A DNA stretch of 64,000 nt, taken from positions 1-64,000 of the forward strand of contig NZ_AZQN01000012.1 of NCBI RefSeq assembly GCF_000566685.1, written 5' to 3'. The translations under genes were made by a program, and so were the position numbers. Source of the stretch: Dyadobacter tibetensis Y620-1 (GTDB lineage: Bacteria; Bacteroidota; Bacteroidia; Cytophagales; Spirosomataceae). The notes under the pieces were generated by a model. The model saw only the letters and a list, made by a program, of their open reading frames with translations, did no database searches and was not told the origin of the DNA. Shown one piece after another: positions 36,672-44,277 of this stretch (position 1 is its first letter; every line of letters begins with the position of its first letter).

Positions 36672-36896
36672 TCATTTCCTAAATATCCTTTCGATTGCCT
36701 TACCTGTAAGTGCATCTACCATCATCTCATTAATGATGCTTGCTGCATTTGTTGCATATGCTACGCAAGACCCTGCTCCATAGCCTACATCATTACAAAA
36801 TTCATTCCAGGAGTACTCTCCATTGATGCAGAGTTGATCTTCCAGAGATAACTCTGCCATCCCATACATTTCCAAGTCAATAGCTTGTAACTTCAT
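36672..36896 (-). CDS. Candidate peptide precursor 2 with atypical leader
   Basis: The 74-residue ORF lies just before precursor 1. Its leader ends LSLEDQLCINGE; aligned to precursor 1 (EDLLIISGG) the last position is Glu instead of Gly. The core has two cysteines (34 and 44) in SWNEFCNDVGYGAGSC, which could form a disulfide, followed by an Ala- and Ile-rich amphipathic stretch and a basic end (IERIFRK). SWNxFC is common to both precursors. The two genes may make a two-peptide product, or one may be an immunity or helper peptide. The missing second glycine means processing at the usual site must be tested. Confidence 0.7.
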   Translation of the reverse strand: MKLQAIDLEMYGMAELSLEDQLCINGEYSWNEFCNDVGYGAGSCVAYATNAASIINEMMVDALTGKAIERIFRK

Positions 36897-36982
36897 GTTG
36901 ATAAATATAAAGTGATAAAAATATTAAAACCATCACCTGATTTCGTTGGCCAACAGCATTTTAATGATGATGTCGTAAAGCT

Positions 36983-37021
36983 AAATATAGCCAGTGCACT
37001 ATAATTGCACTGGCTATATTT
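36983..37021. terminator. 16-bp perfect hairpin upstream of the precursor genes
   Basis: AAATATAGCCAGTGCA (36983-36998) and its exact complement (37006-37021) enclose a 7-nt loop. It lies between the 37324-37743 gene and the precursor genes, so it could end or attenuate the upstream transcript and leave the precursors to their own promoter within 36897-36982. Confidence 0.6.
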
Positions 37022-37175
37022 TTGTAAAATATATTTAAAAAATATTACTTTCTCACCAGAACTACTTCAACCAGCCAGTTTTTCGATTTTACTTTCCCTC
37101 GCAATAGGTTATTTGTTGCAGGTATAAACTATACACTCTGCCTAGGTTAAACGAGGTGATGACGTTTATCGTCCA

Positions 37176-37271
37176 CTACTCAAACCAGGAAATAAATAAA
37201 TTCTTAATTATAGCGTAGGCTTTAGCAACAATAGGGCCACTGAACAATCCAATTAATATGTAGATACACAT
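37176..37271 (-). CDS. Possible 31-residue hydrophobic peptide
   Basis: An ATG at 37269-37271 opens a 31-codon ORF beginning MCIYILIGLFSGPIVAKAYA and ending in WFE. It is hydrophobic and fits a membrane-active peptide, but it lacks a leader and a Shine-Dalgarno site. It is too short to judge; it lies in the 300-bp gap between the hairpin at 36983-37021 and the four-helix membrane protein. Confidence 0.2.
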   Translation of the reverse strand: MCIYILIGLFSGPIVAKAYAIIKNLFISWFE

Positions 37272-37323
37272 TTACAGCTTTTTATTTAATCCTGCCTTCA
37301 TGTATTGTAAAAACTGTATGGTT

Positions 37324-37743
37324 TTAAAGAATGTTGCCCATTTTTCTTAATTCCCTACGGAAAGCAAAAAAATGTACTGTCAGAAAAATAACGGAAAATT
37401 TAAAAAGGTCATTGTCTTTAAGATAAGTCAAGGCTTTATCCACACTAACCGCATCGTCTGTAACAAGTAAGTTGGACAGCGAAAACACTACGATCATTAG
37501 TAATACTCCAAAAAACGTCTGAAAGAACCAACGGTACCTTAACCTTTCTATTTCAGCTGTTTGTTTTTTCTCTTTCGAAATAATAACCAAAATCAAACCG
37601 CTAAGGCCTAACCATTTAAGAACCCCAACCCATGTCTCCATCAATGGTGAAAAGAAGTCAAAATTTAACATGACGAAAAAAAACATGACCAATGACAGGA
37701 TTATAATCCAATACCCGATCTTTTTGAAAGAAAATGAAATCAT
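37324..37743 (-). CDS. Small membrane protein of unknown function
   Basis: This 139-residue protein has four predicted membrane helices: two near the N-terminus (about 10-28 and 36-55), one after a charged segment (about 75-95) and one near the end (about 114-128). I recognise no family. It lies 144 bp downstream of the glycosyltransferase fusion gene and upstream of the precursor genes, on the same strand. Small multi-span proteins in this position often confer immunity to the exported peptide; this is inference from location only. Confidence 0.6.
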   Translation of the reverse strand: MISFSFKKIGYWIIILSLVMFFFVMLNFDFFSPLMETWVGVLKWLGLSGLILVIISKEKKQTAEIERLRYRWFFQTFFGVLLMIVVFSLSNLLVTDDAVSVDKALTYLKDNDLFKFSVIFLTVHFFAFRRELRKMGNIL

Positions 37744-37887
37744 AAAATAATTGTTTTTAAGTCAAACCCGAATATGAATTGCCAAATAACTACTAGGATA
37801 TTGAATAAAAATGTAGTGATACACTATATCAAAAACTATAGATGAAGAGGATGTAACCCATTATTAATCTTTAGATTTATTGATGGG

Positions 37888-40371
37888 CTATTCCTTGACG
37901 GAAACGTCGTCTATAATAGACCTTTCTTGTGTACTAGTTGGCTGATTTACCTTGTTAATAAAAGATAAAAACGGTTGAACTAACATCCCTGGCTTCATCA
38001 CCGGACCATTAAAATGAAGGTGCAAAGGATAGGTGCCGGTAATTTTGTTATAAATGTTTCGCCCTTCATTCACCTCAAAATCATGTAGTATTACCTGCAT
38101 TTCAGTCATTACTATGTTTTTCTTTTCATCAATATCCGACACCGACTGGAATTTCCTTACCGTTTCCATGGTCGTCGGGAAGGTTTGAAATAATTCACAG
38201 TTTACGTCAAGCTTTATTCGAGAATTTCCCTCTTTCAACATGATACGGGTCCACAAATACTGATTGCTAAATTGAAAAGGATCATCGGTAAGATGTGATT
38301 TCATTTGCTCAATTTCGTCCAGCGCATTCAGTATGTCAGCAGCGGTGCCAATTATCCCTCCCGAATTCAAAAAACGGTAAGGTGTATTGGTCATAGGATA
38401 AGTATTGGCAAGATTTGGGTCCGGATAACACGTTTTCTCTGAAGAAATAACAATTCCTCCATCTGGTGCAATACGTCTGTATCGTTCCATAATCTCCTTT
38501 TCGCCGCCCAATAGAATGGTATCGTAACCATCCGTAAAAAAAATCACTTCGTCTCCTGGCAACGAAAGCAGGTATTGTTTCAAATAAGTATCTTTATGCC
38601 GGTGACTATCCCATTGACCTGGATGAATTAAAGTGATCAGTTCCAAATTAAAAAAATGACAGGAAGCCTTGAGTGCATGTTTATATCCGATCTCTTCCGG
38701 ATTCGTTATACAGGTGATGATCTTCATACCAGATGGCAAACTTCTTTTTTGTGCCTGTTGGTGCAGCTTCGTAGCAGAATGAATCAAAATGGGTAAATCG
38801 TGTGTTTGATAAATGGTTGGTATCGCTGCGTCATTTATAAAAATGGACGGAATGGCTGATATTTTAGCCAGATTACACCAGTTGCTGTGCAAGGATACCT
38901 GAGTCTTGAATTCGTCTTTCAATGTCGCTGTTTCATTACCGAGAGCCCTTTTCCACTTTTCGACTGGCTGATCTATATCAGAAAACCACTTTTCCAGTGC
39001 GTGTACAGAAGCTTGGGCGGGGCAATTTAACAGGGCATCAATGATTTCAGCATCAAGTAGACTTGTCGGCAGAAAAATGATTTGCCAGCGAAAATTGTTA
39101 AGGTTATTGAATTGTGCTTTCAATTGCTGATGTAATTTTGCAGATTCAGGATTGGTAGGTCCATACACCAAAGTAATGCCCAGTTCAGCAGACGAATCTC
39201 CAATGCAAAGTATTTTCATCCCGTCAAAAACTGGTGGTAACTGGGTTTTATTTTTCAAAATCCCATCAATTAAGGCCTGATTAAACTTCATTTTTTTAAA
39301 TTCCCGCAGTACATTATCTCTTTCACGCTTCGCAGCAATGAACGGTTTGATCAGGAAGTACAAAGCAATCGTAAATAATAAAGAGGGAATAAGGGTCAAC
39401 CCTCCAAAACCTTGTATAAAACCATCCATTGTGCAAAAATAGCAACAAACCACAAACTCCATCCAGAACATAATCAGGATTGCGCTACACAAAAGGCAGA
39501 ATTCTTTTGCCCTGTTAAACTGTATATAAAAAAGGTAAACTGTAAATGGGAGACTAGCCAAGTTGAAAAGAAATATCTGATAATAAATATGCTCTTTAAA
39601 TATCGCAGCCACCATTATTCCTAGCGTTGTGCCGCAAAAATATATCAACCCGGTTTCTGAATAACTTATCCCATAAAACAGAAATGCAGCTTTTGATTGT
39701 ATCAGGTTATTCCTCCCACTCCTTTCATGAATCATATTAAAAGCAGGCCTTAATACTGACGCTCCTGTCAAATCAATACCTTGCCATACTAGCAATCCGG
39801 ATAATATGGCACCAATGAGTTTTATAGAAACAAGTAAGCTGGCTTCTCCTGCTTCATGCATACTAAACGTGCCGTATTGTTTCCAAAATAAAAAAACAAT
39901 AAAAGTTACAAACAGAATGCTTACGAAAGGACCAAGAGCGCTAGTAATATGTTCTTGTATACGTTTGAAATAATAATTCTGTTCATTAGAATCCTGGGTA
40001 GGTTCAATCAATAAAAGAGCTCCGCTCCATTTCTGTTCAAATCCATACAACGTATCATTTTGCCATCCATTTTGCGTATGATACCATTCTACATGGCTAT
40101 CCGTAACCCTCCTGACTGGTGCGAAAATACCTCCTTCTATTGTTAAAAAAACAAGTGCAGGCAGTGGGATGCCCGATAGTTTCCCAATTGTACCCCGTGC
40201 CGCAATTGTTTTAATTTTACAGTCGGACAATGTGTCTTTCAGAGATGCCAGGCTGGGAAAATGAGGATGCCTCATGAGGATGCTGCCCAGCCTGCTTTTT
40301 GTAATTTTCACATCCGCCGATTTAAGCAATTGGGATAATGCATCAAGTGCATTTCGTTCAAATGGATTCAT
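37888..40371 (-). CDS. C39-like / VKOR / thioredoxin-like / LH3-type glycosyltransferase fusion
   Basis: Four parts are visible in 827 residues. (1) About 1-130: a C39-like domain without the catalytic Cys, probably for leader binding. (2) About 150-345: a VKOR-like membrane domain, about six helices, with CLLC at 292-295; the loop cysteines expected before NNLIQSKAAF are absent. (3) About 380-530: a thioredoxin-like fold with cis-Pro region IPSIFIND, but NPES stands where CxxC is expected. (4) From 549: a glycosyltransferase like collagen lysyl hydroxylase LH3, with metal motif DGYD, ISSEKTCYPD, RFLNSGGIIG and a late HFNGP. The stop is at 37888 and the start overlaps the GT1 gene by 14 bp. 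Known relatives have parts 1-3; part 4 fused to them is unusual. It probably glycosylates the precursors. Confidence 0.8.
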   Translation of the reverse strand: MNPFERNALDALSQLLKSADVKITKSRLGSILMRHPHFPSLASLKDTLSDCKIKTIAARGTIGKLSGIPLPALVFLTIEGGIFAPVRRVTDSHVEWYHTQNGWQNDTLYGFEQKWSGALLLIEPTQDSNEQNYYFKRIQEHITSALGPFVSILFVTFIVFLFWKQYGTFSMHEAGEASLLVSIKLIGAILSGLLVWQGIDLTGASVLRPAFNMIHERSGRNNLIQSKAAFLFYGISYSETGLIYFCGTTLGIMVAAIFKEHIYYQIFLFNLASLPFTVYLFYIQFNRAKEFCLLCSAILIMFWMEFVVCCYFCTMDGFIQGFGGLTLIPSLLFTIALYFLIKPFIAAKRERDNVLREFKKMKFNQALIDGILKNKTQLPPVFDGMKILCIGDSSAELGITLVYGPTNPESAKLHQQLKAQFNNLNNFRWQIIFLPTSLLDAEIIDALLNCPAQASVHALEKWFSDIDQPVEKWKRALGNETATLKDEFKTQVSLHSNWCNLAKISAIPSIFINDAAIPTIYQTHDLPILIHSATKLHQQAQKRSLPSGMKIITCITNPEEIGYKHALKASCHFFNLELITLIHPGQWDSHRHKDTYLKQYLLSLPGDEVIFFTDGYDTILLGGEKEIMERYRRIAPDGGIVISSEKTCYPDPNLANTYPMTNTPYRFLNSGGIIGTAADILNALDEIEQMKSHLTDDPFQFSNQYLWTRIMLKEGNSRIKLDVNCELFQTFPTTMETVRKFQSVSDIDEKKNIVMTEMQVILHDFEVNEGRNIYNKITGTYPLHLHFNGPVMKPGMLVQPFLSFINKVNQPTSTQERSIIDDVSVKE

Positions 40372-41728
40372 GTTGACTGATCAGTTTATCAATAGTATTT
40401 GTAATAAAATCTCCCGGATATTTAACTTGTATATCGTGATTGAATTTTTCGATAGTTTCTCTGAATATCCTATCTTCCAAAAGCATAACTATCTTTTCAG
40501 TGATCTGTGATGGTTTATCCTGATTAAACACTCCGCGTAAACCTAATCCATGATGCTCGACTTTAAGGCCATTGCCATTTTGGTCATATACCAGGTCCAG
40601 AGGATAAACGAGCATCGGAACTTCGTAATAAATACTCTCCTTAATAGAACCCAAACCTCCATGCGTAATGTGCAGATCAGCGTTTTCCAGCACTTGAAGC
40701 TGCGGCACTTTTGCAAAAAAGTGAACATTCGGAGCTAACCGCCGCTGGTAAAGTAACGTTTGTTTAATCTGAGTTTTAATAGAAAATATAAACTCAACAG
40801 GGATAGTAAGTTGTTCGATCGCGGTAAGTAAATGGTTCAAAAATTGCAACACCATTGGATTCGAGTCTACATAAAACGTGCCGAAACTGCAATAAATAAT
40901 TTTAACATCTTCCTTCTTTTTATGCAACAAACGCTGAAACCATTCCTGAAAGCCTTCATCAACACCCAAGTCAACTCGATCTTTATTCAAGCAAAGTCCC
41001 AAGTAATGTTGGGATGGTAATTTGATTTTCGGAGAAAGTTCGAGTTCGAGCGGAGCAAGCAGCACCTCCGGAATATTATCAAACAAAATGGTATAAGTTG
41101 CGTTTTCAGTCATCCTATTCCTTTCTCCCAATTTAGAATGTGCTAAAAGCTTTTTTAACTGATTGGCATAAACCCATCTGAACAAAGACCCAATCCAGGT
41201 AGTCCATCCCTGAAAGATCTGTCCTTTTTGATGTATTTTGTAATCTTTGGTATTAGCAGTCGACCAGGACCGTTCGGAAACGGTTGGAAACCCGTCCACT
41301 TTATAAGTCGAAAGCATGGGGTTAAAACAAATCAGAGAAGTTTGCGGAAAGATATGATGCAACGGAAACAGCTCAGTACTGTTAAAGATATCAACAATAA
41401 TGCCCACAGGGTTTAAATGGTGGACGAGGTGATGCAACTCGATGATTCTATTCTGGAAAAGTACATTTTTACGCATGGCCAACAGGATATGCCAGAGCGT
41501 ATATTTTCGTCCTTTTTCTTTCAGGTAACCTGCCTCATGGCCGATGCCCACTTTAAAAGGACTGATCATAATCGGACAAAAGCCATGGCTACGGACGATA
41601 TCGGCTAATTTTTCATCCATCACGAGCACATGAATCTCATATTTATCTTTCAGCTGAACTGCTAGATTCATGGCTGGAATCACATGGCTTTGAATATTGG
41701 CCGGGTAGAAAAGCAGAGATTTTTTCAT
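40358..41728 (-). CDS. GT1-family (UGT/MGT-like) glycosyltransferase
   Basis: The 456-residue enzyme has the two-domain GT-B plan. The N-terminal half starts LLFYPANIQSHVIPAMNLA, a typical acceptor domain with the GH-like His replaced by SH. The C-terminal half holds the nucleotide-sugar site: IYCSFGTFYV, then VPQLQVLENADLHITHGG, GSIKESIYYEVPMLVYPL and DQNGNGLKVEHHGLG. Relatives glycosylate small molecules, macrolides or peptides. It overlaps the fusion glycosyltransferase gene by 14 bp, so the two are made together. It may add a second sugar to the peptide or protect the cell by modifying the product; the donor sugar is not known. Confidence 0.9.
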   Translation of the reverse strand: MKKSLLFYPANIQSHVIPAMNLAVQLKDKYEIHVLVMDEKLADIVRSHGFCPIMISPFKVGIGHEAGYLKEKGRKYTLWHILLAMRKNVLFQNRIIELHHLVHHLNPVGIIVDIFNSTELFPLHHIFPQTSLICFNPMLSTYKVDGFPTVSERSWSTANTKDYKIHQKGQIFQGWTTWIGSLFRWVYANQLKKLLAHSKLGERNRMTENATYTILFDNIPEVLLAPLELELSPKIKLPSQHYLGLCLNKDRVDLGVDEGFQEWFQRLLHKKKEDVKIIYCSFGTFYVDSNPMVLQFLNHLLTAIEQLTIPVEFIFSIKTQIKQTLLYQRRLAPNVHFFAKVPQLQVLENADLHITHGGLGSIKESIYYEVPMLVYPLDLVYDQNGNGLKVEHHGLGLRGVFNQDKPSQITEKIVMLLEDRIFRETIEKFNHDIQVKYPGDFITNTIDKLISQHESI

Positions 41729-41801
41729 CCACTGAATTGCATTGGTAGTTACATAGCTAACATTTAATGGCCTTAGCTATAAAACATAAACTTAGGTTCA
41801 A

Positions 41802-41824
41802 CCGGTGCACTATTTATGCACCGG
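41802..41824. terminator. Possible hairpin after the HTH gene
   Basis: CCGGTGCA (41802-41809) pairs with TGCACCGG (41817-41824), loop 7 nt, 42 bp past the HTH gene. No T run follows on the minus strand, so termination is doubtful. Confidence 0.35.
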
Positions 41825-41865
41825 CAATATTTCTTTAGGAAAATCGGGGAGATATGAGGGAATCC

Positions 41866-42126
41866 TCATTCACTCGACTGAGCTTTCTCATCATTCAATT
41901 CCTGAAAACCCATGTTAAACTTGACCGAGCGTTCATAATAGTAAGTACGCCGACTATGGCAAAAAACAATCGGGGCTCCCATTTCACGCATAACGCCTAG
42001 GTATTCGTGCAAAGCTCTTTTTGAGATATTTAACTTTGCGGCCAAATCAGCGGGAGAACCTGTTGCCTTTCTGCTAATCAATCGATGAAGCCGATCCAAC
42101 CTTTCGATATATTTTGTCAAGTCCAT
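41866..42126 (-). CDS. Small HTH (HTH_11/WYL-N-type) DNA-binding protein
   Basis: The 86-residue protein starts at ATG 42124-42126 (the open frame reaches 12 bp further to a TTG). Residues about 5-55 form a winged helix-turn-helix of the HTH_11 kind: LDRLHRLISRKATGSPADLA and LNISKRALHEYLGVMREMG. A short tail with CHSRRTYYYE follows. Small regulators of this form stand at the head of peptide-export loci in Bacteroidota. It is the first gene of the cluster in transcription order and may regulate it; no operator was identified. Confidence 0.75.
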   Translation of the reverse strand: MDLTKYIERLDRLHRLISRKATGSPADLAAKLNISKRALHEYLGVMREMGAPIVFCHSRRTYYYERSVKFNMGFQELNDEKAQSSE

Positions 42127-43186
42127 ATAGAATTTCAAGTCTAGTTTTCAAAACTTTGCTACATTTTTTACGAAAAATGATTCCAACTATACTCGAACGC
42201 TCCGCTCACCAGGCTTCCATACTTGTGGCGGGGGCATTCATTGTACATATCTAGGACACATAATAATAAATTGCTACATTAAGTTATTAATTCATACAAT
42301 AATTAGTAGTTACAATAGGACTAAATAAAGGATTTATAGGGAGGTGTAAAATGAAAGGTGTATTTCGGAAAGAAATCCCCTTTTTCTGCGGCCGTACCTG
42401 TCCAGGCAGTCCCTGCCTAAGATATCCAATTTAATGCCGATCCGATTACAATAATTTTTCACACGCTCCGAGGTTAAATCAACCCATCAGCGATTTCCTG
42501 ACTGGAAAAAACCCTGGCAACAAGCAGCAACACCTCCCCTTCGCGGCAAGTAAGTGAGTTGAGTTTGTTATTTTCCTACGTTTCCATACAAGTAGTTTGA
42601 ACATTTATGTTCATTAAGTATCAAAAATAAATTGTCCAGATCCATACATTTTTTTGATCATATTTATATTATAATGTATTTTTCTAGCAACTTATATACA
42701 ATTGCAATAATATACAATAATTAATTAAAAATACTCAATTGATTAATCATACACACATCAAAGCCTATATTATGAAGACAAACCATCGCTTTTCAGCATT
42801 GCCTTGTTTCCATTCCGCATCCTTTCAACCAATTATGATCCACAAGCCTCACATTCTTCCGGGTTGACAATTGTAGATTAAATGTCTGAAAGATTATCTC
42901 TCCGATCGGTAGATTTGCTAGGGTGCTCGGCTAACTGAATGTCATTCCATTTTTGCAAGAACAGCCGTATTATTGCTTGACATCTGCCGGTTTTGCTCTT
43001 TCTCTTCTGTGGTCAACGCTGTACCCTACTATTCGAAGTCTTTCATCATGTAAAATCAAGACTTTCCCGGGTAGGATAAAGTCCGAAGTCCTCGAAGCGC
43101 AATCCTTTTAAAATAATTCAGGAAGGTTATAAAATAAAAATGAGCGAGCAGCCCGCCACTTCATGCGAACATCCTATTTTTGCATC
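42127..43186. other. Intergenic region between peptide cluster and pyrD
   Basis: About 1 kb, AT-rich in the middle. It contains the relic of a LuxR-type regulator (42370-42569), listed separately, and must hold the promoter of the peptide cluster. I see no other gene, and no clear promoter for pyrD. Confidence 0.5.
42370..42569 (-). pseudogene. Broken LuxR-type HTH gene fragment
   Basis: The minus strand encodes LNSLTCREGEVLLLVARVFS then SQEIADGL, a clear GerE/LuxR helix-turn-helix start. A stop follows and the fold continues in another frame with SERVKNYCNRIGIKLDI, the recognition helix. At least one frameshift and in-frame stops therefore interrupt it, and no N-terminal domain is present upstream. 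It is a regulatory gene relic at the border of the peptide cluster. Confidence 0.6.
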
Positions 43187-44218
43187 ATGTATAAACTATT
43201 GATCTCTCCGATACTCTTTTTATTCGATGCCGAGCGTGTGCATCACTTCGTTTGTGACGCCCTGCATGTTGCATTCAAGATCCCCTTTGTTCCTGAGCTG
43301 ATGCGCAAGCTATATACCTTTGAACACCCGGACCTGGTGCAAGAAGTTGCAGGACTAAGGTTTCGTAACCCCGTGGGACTCGCTGCCGGATTCGATAAAA
43401 ATGCCGAAATGGTCGATCAGCTGGAAGCGCTGGGATTTGGTTTTATCGAAATAGGAACGGTAACTCCCCGCCCTCAGCCAGGCAACGAAAAACCCAGGCT
43501 CTTCAGGGTAAAGCAAGACCAGGGACTGATCAATCGCATGGGTTTTAATAACAAGGGGGCAGCGGTAGCAGCTGCCAAATTGAAATACAGAAAATCTAAA
43601 ATCCTGATAGGCGGAAATATTGGCAAAAACAAGGATACTCCCAACGATCAGGCATTGAGCGATTACTTGATCTGCTTTAGGGAATTGTTTGATGTAGTAG
43701 ACTATTTTGTCGTAAACGTAAGTTCACCAAATACTCCCGGACTAAGGGACTTGCAAGAAAAGGAACCATTGATGGCACTTTTGCAGACCTTGCAAACCAA
43801 GAATAAGGAACGGATGGCTCCCAAACCTATCTTCCTCAAAATAGCTCCGGACCTGACCGATAGCCAGCTAGACGACATTATTGAGATCGTAACCCATACG
43901 GGTATTGCCGGGGTCATCGCTACCAACACCACCATCAGCAGGGCCAACCTCCGCACCCCCCAAACAGAAATTGACCGCATTGGTGCGGGTGGACTGAGTG
44001 GGCAACCGCTCAAACATAGAGCAACGGAAGTTATTCGTTATCTTTGCGAGAAGTCGGGAAATGCATTTCCTGTTATTGGAGTTGGTGGAATAGCCTCTCC
44101 AGAAGATGCTAAAGATAAGATGAAAGCAGGTTCTAAGTTGGTTCAACTGTACTCCGGATTTATCTTTGAAGGCCCAGGAGTAGTGAAAAGAATATGTAAA
44201 TCATTGATTCGTTCATGA
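43187..44218 (+). CDS. pyrD: Dihydroorotate dehydrogenase (quinone), class 2
   Basis: PyrD oxidises dihydroorotate to orotate in pyrimidine synthesis, passing electrons to the quinone pool. The 343-residue protein begins with the membrane-associated helix of class 2 enzymes (MYKLLISPILFLFDAERVHH). FMN-site and active-site phrases are complete: NPVGLAAGFDKNAEM, FIEIGTVTPRPQPGN, RMGFNNKG, NVSSPNTPGLR with the catalytic Ser, FLKIAPDLTD, TNTT and GVGGI. I choose the ATG at 43187; an in-frame ATG 24 bp upstream gives an N-terminus unlike the family. It stands alone, with ftsK 59 bp downstream on the same strand. Confidence 0.97.
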   Translation: MYKLLISPILFLFDAERVHHFVCDALHVAFKIPFVPELMRKLYTFEHPDLVQEVAGLRFRNPVGLAAGFDKNAEMVDQLEALGFGFIEIGTVTPRPQPGNEKPRLFRVKQDQGLINRMGFNNKGAAVAAAKLKYRKSKILIGGNIGKNKDTPNDQALSDYLICFRELFDVVDYFVVNVSSPNTPGLRDLQEKEPLMALLQTLQTKNKERMAPKPIFLKIAPDLTDSQLDDIIEIVTHTGIAGVIATNTTISRANLRTPQTEIDRIGAGGLSGQPLKHRATEVIRYLCEKSGNAFPVIGVGGIASPEDAKDKMKAGSKLVQLYSGFIFEGPGVVKRICKSLIRS

Positions 44219-44277
44219 CCTTTTTTCGTTAAGCAAACAGCACTTCACACAATTTTGAATATGACCGCTGCAGATAA

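Noticed and set aside
42351..42434. A 27-codon plus-strand ORF with three cysteines (CGRTCPGSPC) and a good GGGAGG ribosome site, looking like a small secreted peptide.
   Set aside because: It lies antisense to the clear LuxR-type HTH relic on the minus strand, and its residues follow from that older coding sequence.
42772..42867. A 31-codon ORF (MKTNHRFSALPCF...) between the cluster and pyrD.
   Set aside because: No leader, charge pattern or conservation argument supports it; random ORFs of this size are frequent.
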